From Erysipelotrichaceae bacterium 66202529 (lineage in GTDB: Bacteria; Bacillota_I; Bacilli_A; Erysipelotrichales; Erysipelotrichaceae), in contig CP046174.1 in the NCBI GenBank assembly GCA_017161075.1, positions 4,278,001 through 4,342,000 of the forward strand: a DNA stretch of 64,000 nt. The letters are read 5' to 3'. The position numbers were made by a program, and so were the translations under genes. Shown one piece after another: positions 42,514 through 50,791 of this stretch; the stretch's first letter is position 1, and the number at the start of each line of letters is the position of its first letter. The notes under the pieces were generated by a model. It searched no databases, was not told the DNA's origin, and worked only from the letters and a program-made list of their open reading frames with translations.

Positions 42514-42817
42514 TACCTCATCTGCTGTCACCAGTTCTTCATCGGATTTTAACTTTTGATAATCCACACCGTATTTCTGATGTAACGTTAAATTATTGTG
42601 ATTCCGCTGTTTCCTTCACATTCTTTTCACTGATAAGCTCCTATACAAGAACCCATTTCACACATCAGCTTCCTATGACAAGCTCCAGAATAATCTATCT
42701 AACAAACTATCCCATTTTCTCACCGCTCTCTTTCCTTTGGCATTTCTTTCTACTTTCATTTTAAACGCTGAACGGTATCCGTAAAGAATCGTGAAAAGAT
42801 TTGCAGTATTTTGGAAT
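42514..42817. repeat. Imperfect 0.3-kb direct repeat, copy 2
   Basis: Matches 41111-41415. This copy lies directly after the stop of the LytTR regulator; the two copies bracket the pair of exported-protein genes. Both look like remnants of once-coding DNA. Confidence 0.75.
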
Positions 42818-42819
42818 TT

Positions 42820-43509
42820 TCAGTAATTTTTATCTATAAAGCCATGAAATGTACGCAAGACCTCAGCTTTTTTTGATCTGGATATCGGCAAATGAACTGT
42901 AGGTAACATGACCATATCATTCTCTATTTTCATGATATAAGACATATTGACAAGATAGCTGACATGTATCCATAAAAAATTATATACTCTAAAATCCATA
43001 TAGGCGTCCTTCATATTCTTGCGTTCCCGAAACTCCCCCCGCTTTGTATGATATACAAGCAGCTTATCTTCCTTCTCAATATAATAAATGTCACTGATCT
43101 TCAATGGTACCTTTACATTGTTATAGGAAAACAGATATTCATCCTGATTGCGAATGAGCTTTTTTATATATGGCAGGATACGCTTCATATCTGTCTGTAT
43201 CCTTCCTCGTTCAACATAGAAAATGCGGGCAAAGGGCAGGATCTGCTGTTCCGTTTCACGCAGCCTTGTCTTCGTGTAAATGATAATCCGCTGAGGCTTA
43301 TTCAAAACAAAGGACTGTGTTACTCTTGGAATCTCCATTTTTTCATGAAATACCACAACATGAAATTCCTTTTCCTTCTCAACCTTTGCGAACTGCGATA
43401 TCTTCTTGAAGCAGTAAAAGCAGCAATCCTCCTCCTGCAGATACTGAGCAAGTGAAAACATGATATTTTTCGCAGCATCTTCATTTTCAAGTATTGCAAT
43501 TCTCAGCAT
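42820..43509 (-). CDS. LytTR-domain regulator with degenerate receiver
   Basis: A 229-residue protein laid out like AgrA/ComE regulators. The N-terminal 120 residues look like a receiver, but the phosphorylation site is lost: the strand HVVVFHEKMEIP has His where Asp is expected. The C-terminal LytTR domain (about residues 130-229) includes SDIYYIEKEDKLLVYHTKRG, FLWIHVSYLVNMSYI and HLPISRSKKAEVL. It probably binds DNA without aspartyl phosphorylation. It lies upstream of and on the same strand as the two exported-protein genes, which it may control. No kinase adjoins. Confidence 0.8.
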   Translation of the reverse strand: MLRIAILENEDAAKNIMFSLAQYLQEEDCCFYCFKKISQFAKVEKEKEFHVVVFHEKMEIPRVTQSFVLNKPQRIIIYTKTRLRETEQQILPFARIFYVERGRIQTDMKRILPYIKKLIRNQDEYLFSYNNVKVPLKISDIYYIEKEDKLLVYHTKRGEFRERKNMKDAYMDFRVYNFLWIHVSYLVNMSYIMKIENDMVMLPTVHLPISRSKKAEVLRTFHGFIDKNY

Positions 43510-43526
43510 ATCATCACCCCAATCGT

Positions 43527-44252
43527 TTATGCGTGCACTTCCTTATATGTACATAGTGTAATACCGTATCTCTGAATCAACTGCGCAGCTTTTTCACTGC
43601 ATAAAATCTCCTGTTCCTTTATACGCTTCAGCGAATACGATGTAGAATCATACAGGAACTGATCTATATAGGCAGGATGACACATGATATCCGTCACCTC
43701 CTGCTCACTCACATGAGCGAATATTTCTTCCAGAGAACTCAGCTTTGCACCCTCCCCATAAAATGCTGTCGACAGCTCTGTGTGTGGAAATGACACCGGA
43801 TATTCAAATCCGCCCCGAACAGGCAGAGCATATTCCTTCTGCAGTCTTACAATCACATTGCGAAGCCTTTTAGTTGTATGAATATGATGATGGGAATCCA
43901 GATGGTCGATACGGATGCCAGCATCCAGGATACGCTGAATCTGTGCTTTTAATTCCGTATACATTTCTGTCTCATCATAATGTAAAAGATCATTCTGTTT
44001 ATGGAAACAGCCGTTTTCCATCGTCAGAGTCTTATGCGTGGAAAGCAGCGGGCGATAACATGTAAGATTCAGATGCACTCCTACAGCCAGGTTTGGATAT
44101 CTGTGATACAATTCCACCGCATGCGCAAAGCCAGGCATATTTGCCATTAACGATGTAGAAGTTACAATGCCACTCTTTATCGCTTTCAGAATACCATAAT
44201 TGACCGCCTCACTAAAACCGAAATCATCCGCATTTACGATAACTCTTTTCAT
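43527..44252 (-). CDS. chbG: Carbohydrate deacetylase, YdjC/ChbG family
   Basis: A 241-residue YdjC-fold enzyme. IVNADDFGFSEAVNYGI (residues 4-20) carries the metal-binding DD pair, GVHLNLTCYRPL a His ligand and IRIDHLDSHHHIH (about residues 113-125) further His ligands. ChbG removes an acetyl group from chitobiose-6-phosphate or related oligosaccharides. No chitobiose PTS is nearby, so the exact sugar is open. The start follows AAGGAGGAG. 63 bases downstream of the MBL gene on the same strand. Confidence 0.85.
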   Translation of the reverse strand: MKRVIVNADDFGFSEAVNYGILKAIKSGIVTSTSLMANMPGFAHAVELYHRYPNLAVGVHLNLTCYRPLLSTHKTLTMENGCFHKQNDLLHYDETEMYTELKAQIQRILDAGIRIDHLDSHHHIHTTKRLRNVIVRLQKEYALPVRGGFEYPVSFPHTELSTAFYGEGAKLSSLEEIFAHVSEQEVTDIMCHPAYIDQFLYDSTSYSLKRIKEQEILCSEKAAQLIQRYGITLCTYKEVHA

Positions 44253-44315
44253 ATGTTTCTCCTCCTTTAAACAGCTATATTATACGCCGTTACCAAAGAA
44301 GAGTATATGCCTGGT

Positions 44316-45020
44316 TTAGCGGTTGTTCAGCATTGCATATTTATAGGCAAGCATAATAATTTGATCCGCATGCCCGCCAATTACCGGAATACCGTGTCCG
44401 CCGGCAACGATATCCGCATGCAGCTGCAGCTTCCAGAGCCGTTGAAAGCTTTCCAAAAGGAGAGAACCATTATAAGTCATATCCCCCTTCCAGCCGGTAA
44501 AGGCTGCTTCGCCTGTTTCACCATCTGCGAAAAACATATCGCCGCTGAAAATGATCTCCTCTTTATCAAGCACCATATGATAAAGGACAGAGCCCTCCGT
44601 ATGTCCCGGCATGCGGTACGCGTGAAGCGTCAGATTTCCGACATGGATAACCATATCCTCAACAATTATCACATCCGGACTGCATGGCGGCATAACATGA
44701 TTGGTAAACGGACTTTCCGTACCAAAATTTCCGGCCTTCATGATGACTTCATCACCGGCACCGACATATATCTGGCTGCCGTGCTTTTGGAACCATGATG
44801 AGCTTCCCGCATGATCATCATGACCGTGTGTGAGCAGCACATGCGTGATGTCCTGTGATGCAATCCCCCAGTACTTCATATTTTTTTGTATGATATCCAA
44901 AGCGTCATACCGTCCGCAGTCTATCAGGATATAGCCGCCATCATATTGTACTGCATAGACATTCCCCAATTTTCCATATATACCTCCGGAAAGGAGATAC
45001 AGATGTTCTCTCAGCTTCAT
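44316..45020 (-). CDS. MBL-fold metallo-hydrolase
   Basis: A 234-residue metallo-beta-lactamase-fold hydrolase: ILIDCGRYDALD, the metal motif LLTHGHDDHAGSS (about residues 60-72), a ligand His in RMPGHTEGSVLY, and FSGDMFFADG with the bridging Asp. It resembles glyoxalase II-like or thioesterase-like members; no further domain gives specificity. Likely read with the YdjC-family gene. Substrate unknown. Confidence 0.85.
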   Translation of the reverse strand: MKLREHLYLLSGGIYGKLGNVYAVQYDGGYILIDCGRYDALDIIQKNMKYWGIASQDITHVLLTHGHDDHAGSSSWFQKHGSQIYVGAGDEVIMKAGNFGTESPFTNHVMPPCSPDVIIVEDMVIHVGNLTLHAYRMPGHTEGSVLYHMVLDKEEIIFSGDMFFADGETGEAAFTGWKGDMTYNGSLLLESFQRLWKLQLHADIVAGGHGIPVIGGHADQIIMLAYKYAMLNNR

Positions 45021-45154
45021 TTCCCTTCTCCAGTCTCTGAATATATCAGCTTCAAGGATTTATCCCTGTCTTGTTATAAAAAGTATATCATAACCCTTCC
45101 TATCATGTATACCCTTCCTTTGACTGGTTACAGACAGCTTAAAACGCCGCCAGA

Positions 45155-45178
45155 TAAAAAGACTGCCGCAGCAGCCTT
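45155..45178 (-). terminator. Terminator of murA
   Basis: Minus strand: GGCTGC-TGC-GGCAGTC followed by TTTTTATC, directly after the murA stop. Confidence 0.85.
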
Positions 45179-45185
45179 TTCTTAT

Positions 45186-46448
45186 TTATTCTATTGTTTC
45201 TCTCCAGATTTTTGCACCAAGAGCTGTCAGCTTTTCATCGATATGCTCATATCCGCGTTCGATATGATAGATATTGTGAATCGTTGTAACCCCATCGGCA
45301 ATCAATCCTGCAATCACAAGGCAGGCACCGCAGCGCAAATCCGTTGCATAGACCTCTGCGCCGGATAACGGCGTCGGCCCATTGATAAAGGAGCTAGGTA
45401 TCATAACATTGATATTGGCCCCCATTTTATTCAGCTCCTGACAATGCTTGAACCGCTCTGTATAAATCGTTTCTGTAACAATGGACTGTCCCAGTGCCTG
45501 CGTAAGCAGAGCTGTCAGCGGCTGCTGTATATCTGTGGCAAAGCCTGGATAAGGCAGCGTTTTGATATCGGCAGCCTTTAGTTCCTTTGATGCACGGATA
45601 ACAACATTGTCAACACCGATTTCCAGATCCGTACCAATTTCCTTCAGCTTGGAAAGCAACGCCTCCAAATGATGCGGTATAATATTGTCAATCCGGACTT
45701 CCTTTGCGGCTGCTGCGGCAAGTACGATATATGTGGCAGCCTCGATTCTATCCGGAATGATTTCATGGAAACAGCCCGCAAGCTGATCCACACCGTCAAT
45801 CGTAATCACGTTTGTTCCGGCACCACGGATATTGGCACCCATCTTATTCAGTAGTGTAGCCACATCGATAATTTCCGGTTCCTTAGCGGCATTCTCAATC
45901 GTTGTTCTGCCCTTCGCATGAACCGCAGCCATCATAATATTGATGGTCGCTCCCACACTGGCGATATCCAGGAAAATCTTTGTTCCTGTCAGCTGAGGTG
46001 CATCCAGAATATAAGAACCGTGGTCATAGCGGATATTTGCCCCCAGTGCTTCAAAGCCCTTTAAATGCAAATCGATTGGTCGTGGGCCCAAATAACAGCC
46101 TCCCGGCATTTTGATTTCCGCATGTCCGTATTTTCCAAGCAGTGCCCCCATGAAATAATAGGAAGCCCGCAGTTTATTTACAGCGTCCTGTACCAGCGGT
46201 CGATTTTCCATTGTTGTTGGATCAATAACAATGGTATCAGAAGAACGGATGTCCACAAGAACACCCAGATCTCTCAGCAGTACAGACAGGGATTGTACAT
46301 CAGATATATCAGGAACTCCACAAATAGTAACTGGGCCATTTGCCAGAATGGCGGCCGGAATCAGTGCAACAGTGGCATTTTTTGAACCACTGATTCTTAC
46401 TGTCCCCTCTAATTCATGCTTTCCTTCAATCTTTATAACTTCTTCCAT
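45186..46448 (-). CDS. murA: UDP-N-acetylglucosamine 1-carboxyvinyltransferase
   Basis: A 420-residue enolpyruvyl transferase of normal length. [17 protein letters not shown] near the N terminus contains the Lys-Asn pair contacting UDP-GlcNAc. The catalytic cysteine is in [18 protein letters not shown] (about residues 112-129; Cys present, so fosfomycin-sensitive type). [14 protein letters not shown] closes the protein. It starts peptidoglycan synthesis by adding PEP to UDP-GlcNAc. Its upstream region, shared with the DUF1846 gene, is interrupted by the two IS copies 163 bases from the start. Confidence 0.95.
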   Translation of the reverse strand: MEEVIKIEGKHELEGTVRISGSKNATVALIPAAILANGPVTICGVPDISDVQSLSVLLRDLGVLVDIRSSDTIVIDPTTMENRPLVQDAVNKLRASYYFMGALLGKYGHAEIKMPGGCYLGPRPIDLHLKGFEALGANIRYDHGSYILDAPQLTGTKIFLDIASVGATINIMMAAVHAKGRTTIENAAKEPEIIDVATLLNKMGANIRGAGTNVITIDGVDQLAGCFHEIIPDRIEAATYIVLAAAAAKEVRIDNIIPHHLEALLSKLKEIGTDLEIGVDNVVIRASKELKAADIKTLPYPGFATDIQQPLTALLTQALGQSIVTETIYTERFKHCQELNKMGANINVMIPSSFINGPTPLSGAEVYATDLRCGACLVIAGLIADGVTTIHNIYHIERGYEHIDEKLTALGAKIWRETIE

Positions 46449-46524
46449 GACAATTCTCCTTCCAGTATTACTATTTTATTGTGATTTACTGTTCGCGTGA
46501 TTCTTTACAGGCGCAAAAGTGCAT

Positions 46525-46611
46525 TATTATTATAAAGCATTTCGTTACAGATATCTATATGAAAAGAAAAATCTTAAGAACTTGCTGTTTCCTGTTCAGC
46601 TTTCCTCTATA
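46525..46611 (+). repeat. Duplicated host segment, partial copy 0
   Basis: First 87 bases (TATTATTATAAAGC to TTTCCTCTATA) of a 171-base host segment found whole at 50610-50780 and, minus 3 bases, at 48527-48694. IS copy 1 begins immediately after it. Confidence 0.9.
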
Positions 46612-46670
46612 CCCGTGTTTAGAAGTTAGCACCATGAAATTAAGTGATGAGTTTAATCTACTAGCTGATG

Positions 46671-46698
46671 AAAGTCCCTGTTTTAGCGGACTTTTTTT
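46671..46698 (+). terminator. Terminator in the IS left end
   Basis: AAAGTCC, 10-base loop, GGACTTTTTTT, just upstream of the transposase promoter. It should block read-in transcription from outside. Repeated identically in copy 2 at 48754-48781. Confidence 0.8.
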
Positions 46699-46710
46699 CT
46701 TTGAAATAAT

Positions 46711-46739
46711 TTGATAAAAAAGTTTTTCTATGTTATAAT
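46711..46739 (+). promoter_or_regulatory. Transposase promoter
   Basis: TTGATA (46711-46716), 17-bp spacer, perfect TATAAT (46734-46739). Present again in IS copy 2 at 48794-48822. Confidence 0.8.
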
Positions 46740-46777
46740 AATGGTGTTACATAGTGCTATACACTTTGGAGGTTCCT

Positions 46778-48493
46778 ATGGCTTATTTCCTTAAAAAATC
46801 TCATCTGAAGAAAGGTCTCTATCTTCAGATCTATGAAAGTTTCTATGACCACTCTAAAAAGAATACCTCTCACAAATCTTTCAGATCTCTAGGTTACGTC
46901 CATGATCTCATTGATTCCGGTATCGCTGATCCTATCTCCTTTTTCTCTCAGGAAGTCAAAAAACTCAACGATGAGCTCAAAAGCAGGAAAGAACTTGAAA
47001 AAATCAGGCTTATCGAGGAATCCCCTGTCCGTTACCTCGGCTATTTCCCTATCAAAAATATTCTTGATGGTCTCAGGGTATCTGAACATATCAACCTGCT
47101 CCAGTATAATCGTGATTTCAGATTCTCCATCAGCGATATCATGGAGTGCCTCATCTATGCAAGATGTGTGAAGCCATGCTCCAAATACAAGACCTTTCAT
47201 GAGGTGATCCCTTATCTTTATGGGGACATGACAGGTTTCAGCTATGACCAGCTGCTGACTGCACTTGGGATCATGGGTGACGAATATGAGAAGATCGTTG
47301 AGATCTTCACCAGCAGAGTTTCTGAACGTTATGGCATATCTACCTCGAAGACTTATTTTGACTGCACCAATTTCTACTTTGAAATTGATAGAGAAAGCGA
47401 CATTCAGAAAAAGGGTCCCTCTAAAGAGAACCGTACTGATCCTATCATTGGTCTGGGCCTGCTTCTTGATACCAATCAGCTTCCTATCGCAATGAAACTT
47501 TATCCCGGCAATCAGTCCGAGAAGCCAGTATTAAGAAATATGATCGGGGCATTGAAGCAACAGAACAATATATCAGGAAAAACCGTTCAGGTGGCTGACA
47601 AAGGATTGAACTGCGCTGCCAATATCTATGCAGCCAGAAAAAACAGGGATGGCTATATTTTTTCGAAATCTGTAAAGTCGCTGAGTGACAGGGAACAGCA
47701 GTGGGTGCTGAATGAAAACAATCAGTTCACATGCGTGTATGATGAAAACAAAGAGCTGAAATATAAATATCTGAGCATTATCGATGAATTCAAATATGAA
47801 TTCCAGGACGAGGATAAGAAGAAAAAAAGATTCACGGTAAAAGAAAAACGCATTCTGACATTTAATCCCTCCTTATGTGAAAAGCAACAATATGAACTGA
47901 AAAAGATGTATGAGAAAGCAAAGAAATTAAAAGCGTGTCAGGCAAAGAAAAGCGAGTATGGTGAATCATCGAGATATATGACATTCTCATCATCAGACAA
48001 GGATGGGAATGCCACAGATGAAAAGGTGATCGTCCAACTGAATGAGAAAAAATATAAAAAAGACTGTCAATTGGCCGGATATAATATGCTGGTAACATCT
48101 GAGCTGGCAATGGATGATGAGGAAATCTATAATGTATATCATAATCTATGGCGGATAGAAGAGTCCTTTAAAATCATGAAATCCGAGCTGGATGCCCGTC
48201 CGGTTTTCTGCCGCAGCGAAAGCACGATCAAGGGGCATTTCCTGATCTGCTATCTGGCAGTGCTGCTGAGCAGAATCCTTGAGTTTAAAGTGCTGGGGAA
48301 TAAGGTCTGCACTTCCAGACTCTATGAATTCATGCGAACTTATACAGTTCTGAGAGAGGAGAACAGCAGATACATCAATATTACTCCATCCTCACCGACC
48401 ATCACAACACTGTCGGAACACTTCAATCTGCCGATACGGAACTTCTATTTATCACCACAACAAATAAAAATGATGCTTGATCAAGTGATTTAG
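46778..48493 (+). CDS. IS1634-family transposase (copy 1)
   Basis: A 571-residue DDE transposase of the IS4 superfamily, intact. The catalytic Asp residues are in KTYFDCTNFYFEID (about residues 199-212) and QVADKGLNCAANIYA (about residues 278-292). The glutamate is in the Y-R-E-K block YHNLWRIEESFKIMKSEL. It opens with KKGLYLQIYESFY and SLGYVHDLI, typical of IS1634 transposases. GGAGG precedes the ATG at 46778; the upstream in-frame ATG at 46754 lacks a ribosome site. Identical in sequence to the second copy, so both should be functional or very recently duplicated. Confidence 0.93.
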   Translation: MAYFLKKSHLKKGLYLQIYESFYDHSKKNTSHKSFRSLGYVHDLIDSGIADPISFFSQEVKKLNDELKSRKELEKIRLIEESPVRYLGYFPIKNILDGLRVSEHINLLQYNRDFRFSISDIMECLIYARCVKPCSKYKTFHEVIPYLYGDMTGFSYDQLLTALGIMGDEYEKIVEIFTSRVSERYGISTSKTYFDCTNFYFEIDRESDIQKKGPSKENRTDPIIGLGLLLDTNQLPIAMKLYPGNQSEKPVLRNMIGALKQQNNISGKTVQVADKGLNCAANIYAARKNRDGYIFSKSVKSLSDREQQWVLNENNQFTCVYDENKELKYKYLSIIDEFKYEFQDEDKKKKRFTVKEKRILTFNPSLCEKQQYELKKMYEKAKKLKACQAKKSEYGESSRYMTFSSSDKDGNATDEKVIVQLNEKKYKKDCQLAGYNMLVTSELAMDDEEIYNVYHNLWRIEESFKIMKSELDARPVFCRSESTIKGHFLICYLAVLLSRILEFKVLGNKVCTSRLYEFMRTYTVLREENSRYINITPSSPTITTLSEHFNLPIRNFYLSPQQIKMMLDQVI

Positions 48494-48526
48494 CACCATT
48501 TTTTTCATTTTGCTTCTAAAGTCAGG

Positions 48527-48694
48527 TATTATAAAGCATTTCGTTACAGATATCTATATGAAAAGAAAAATCTTAAGAACTTGCTGTTTCCTGTTCAGCT
48601 TTCCTCTATACTTCTTAAAATATTCCCGTTTTTTTCCCATTTAATTAGTAAATGCATATCTTTTTTGGTATAATACGGGATAGTGGGTTGAAAA
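48527..48694 (+). repeat. Duplicated host segment, copy 1 (168 bp)
   Basis: Host DNA trapped between the two IS copies, matching 50610-50780 except for a missing TAT at the left edge. It includes the -10 region (TATAAT at 48669-48674) of the DUF1846 gene, which here points into IS copy 2. Confidence 0.92.
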
Positions 48695-50609
48695 CCCGTG
48701 TTTAGAAGTTAGCACCATGAAATTAAGTGATGAGTTTAATCTACTAGCTGATGAAAGTCCCTGTTTTAGCGGACTTTTTTTCTTTGAAATAATTTGATAA
48801 AAAAGTTTTTCTATGTTATAATAATGGTGTTACATAGTGCTATACACTTTGGAGGTTCCTATGGCTTATTTCCTTAAAAAATCTCATCTGAAGAAAGGTC
48901 TCTATCTTCAGATCTATGAAAGTTTCTATGACCACTCTAAAAAGAATACCTCTCACAAATCTTTCAGATCTCTAGGTTACGTCCATGATCTCATTGATTC
49001 CGGTATCGCTGATCCTATCTCCTTTTTCTCTCAGGAAGTCAAAAAACTCAACGATGAGCTCAAAAGCAGGAAAGAACTTGAAAAAATCAGGCTTATCGAG
49101 GAATCCCCTGTCCGTTACCTCGGCTATTTCCCTATCAAAAATATTCTTGATGGTCTCAGGGTATCTGAACATATCAACCTGCTCCAGTATAATCGTGATT
49201 TCAGATTCTCCATCAGCGATATCATGGAGTGCCTCATCTATGCAAGATGTGTGAAGCCATGCTCCAAATACAAGACCTTTCATGAGGTGATCCCTTATCT
49301 TTATGGGGACATGACAGGTTTCAGCTATGACCAGCTGCTGACTGCACTTGGGATCATGGGTGACGAATATGAGAAGATCGTTGAGATCTTCACCAGCAGA
49401 GTTTCTGAACGTTATGGCATATCTACCTCGAAGACTTATTTTGACTGCACCAATTTCTACTTTGAAATTGATAGAGAAAGCGACATTCAGAAAAAGGGTC
49501 CCTCTAAAGAGAACCGTACTGATCCTATCATTGGTCTGGGCCTGCTTCTTGATACCAATCAGCTTCCTATCGCAATGAAACTTTATCCCGGCAATCAGTC
49601 CGAGAAGCCAGTATTAAGAAATATGATCGGGGCATTGAAGCAACAGAACAATATATCAGGAAAAACCGTTCAGGTGGCTGACAAAGGATTGAACTGCGCT
49701 GCCAATATCTATGCAGCCAGAAAAAACAGGGATGGCTATATTTTTTCGAAATCTGTAAAGTCGCTGAGTGACAGGGAACAGCAGTGGGTGCTGAATGAAA
49801 ACAATCAGTTCACATGCGTGTATGATGAAAACAAAGAGCTGAAATATAAATATCTGAGCATTATCGATGAATTCAAATATGAATTCCAGGACGAGGATAA
49901 GAAGAAAAAAAGATTCACGGTAAAAGAAAAACGCATTCTGACATTTAATCCCTCCTTATGTGAAAAGCAACAATATGAACTGAAAAAGATGTATGAGAAA
50001 GCAAAGAAATTAAAAGCGTGTCAGGCAAAGAAAAGCGAGTATGGTGAATCATCGAGATATATGACATTCTCATCATCAGACAAGGATGGGAATGCCACAG
50101 ATGAAAAGGTGATCGTCCAACTGAATGAGAAAAAATATAAAAAAGACTGTCAATTGGCCGGATATAATATGCTGGTAACATCTGAGCTGGCAATGGATGA
50201 TGAGGAAATCTATAATGTATATCATAATCTATGGCGGATAGAAGAGTCCTTTAAAATCATGAAATCCGAGCTGGATGCCCGTCCGGTTTTCTGCCGCAGC
50301 GAAAGCACGATCAAGGGGCATTTCCTGATCTGCTATCTGGCAGTGCTGCTGAGCAGAATCCTTGAGTTTAAAGTGCTGGGGAATAAGGTCTGCACTTCCA
50401 GACTCTATGAATTCATGCGAACTTATACAGTTCTGAGAGAGGAGAACAGCAGATACATCAATATTACTCCATCCTCACCGACCATCACAACACTGTCGGA
50501 ACACTTCAATCTGCCGATACGGAACTTCTATTTATCACCACAACAAATAAAAATGATGCTTGATCAAGTGATTTAGCACCATTTTTTTCATTTTGCTTCT
50601 AAAGTCAGG
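48695..50609 (+). mobile_element. IS1634-family insertion sequence, copy 2 (1915 bp)
   Basis: As far as I compared, identical to copy 1, in the same orientation, with the same CCCGTGTTTAGAAG and CTTCTAAAGTCAGG ends. Flanks are GTTGAAAA (left) and TATTATTATA (right); again no target-site duplication. Confidence 0.92.
48861..50576 (+). CDS. IS1634-family transposase (copy 2)
   Basis: The same 571-residue DDE transposase as at 46778, residue for residue, with the same internal promoter (48794-48822), terminator and GGAGG site. See copy 1 for motifs. Because the duplicated host promoter lies just upstream of this copy, it could receive extra transcription, although the left-end terminator should stop most of it. 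Confidence 0.93.
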   Translation: MAYFLKKSHLKKGLYLQIYESFYDHSKKNTSHKSFRSLGYVHDLIDSGIADPISFFSQEVKKLNDELKSRKELEKIRLIEESPVRYLGYFPIKNILDGLRVSEHINLLQYNRDFRFSISDIMECLIYARCVKPCSKYKTFHEVIPYLYGDMTGFSYDQLLTALGIMGDEYEKIVEIFTSRVSERYGISTSKTYFDCTNFYFEIDRESDIQKKGPSKENRTDPIIGLGLLLDTNQLPIAMKLYPGNQSEKPVLRNMIGALKQQNNISGKTVQVADKGLNCAANIYAARKNRDGYIFSKSVKSLSDREQQWVLNENNQFTCVYDENKELKYKYLSIIDEFKYEFQDEDKKKKRFTVKEKRILTFNPSLCEKQQYELKKMYEKAKKLKACQAKKSEYGESSRYMTFSSSDKDGNATDEKVIVQLNEKKYKKDCQLAGYNMLVTSELAMDDEEIYNVYHNLWRIEESFKIMKSELDARPVFCRSESTIKGHFLICYLAVLLSRILEFKVLGNKVCTSRLYEFMRTYTVLREENSRYINITPSSPTITTLSEHFNLPIRNFYLSPQQIKMMLDQVI

Positions 50610-50780
50610 TATTATTATAAAGCATTTCGTTACAGATATCTATATGAAAAGAAAAATCTTAAGAACTTGCTGTTTCCTGTTCAGCTTTCCTCTATACTTC
50701 TTAAAATATTCCCGTTTTTTTCCCATTTAATTAGTAAATGCATATCTTTTTTGGTATAATACGGGATAGTGGGTTGAAAA
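50610..50780 (+). repeat. Duplicated host segment, complete copy 2 (171 bp)
   Basis: Complete copy that continues into the DUF1846 ribosome site (AGGAGTGG) and gene. A TATAAT at 50755-50760 with a weak upstream hexamer is the probable DUF1846 promoter. Read on the minus strand, the AT-rich left part may hold murA promoter elements. Confidence 0.9.
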
Positions 50781-50791
50781 GGAGTGGAACG

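Larger units (their letters stand above)
46612..48526 (+). mobile_element. IS1634-family insertion sequence, copy 1 (1915 bp)
   Basis: The element is delimited by comparison with copy 2. It starts CCCGTGTTTAGAAG and ends CTTCTAAAGTCAGG. These ends form imperfect terminal inverted repeats (10 of 14 match, core TTTAGAAG). TAGCACCAT also occurs just inside both ends. The left end contains a terminator and a strong promoter before one transposase gene. The flanks (CTCTATA on the left, TATTATA on the right) show no target duplication of the 5-6 bp expected for the family. Confidence 0.9.

Noticed and set aside
46889..47200. Antisense 103-codon ORF inside the IS transposase (also at 48972-49283)
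   Set aside because: A shadow of the real coding strand; repeated only because the IS is duplicated.
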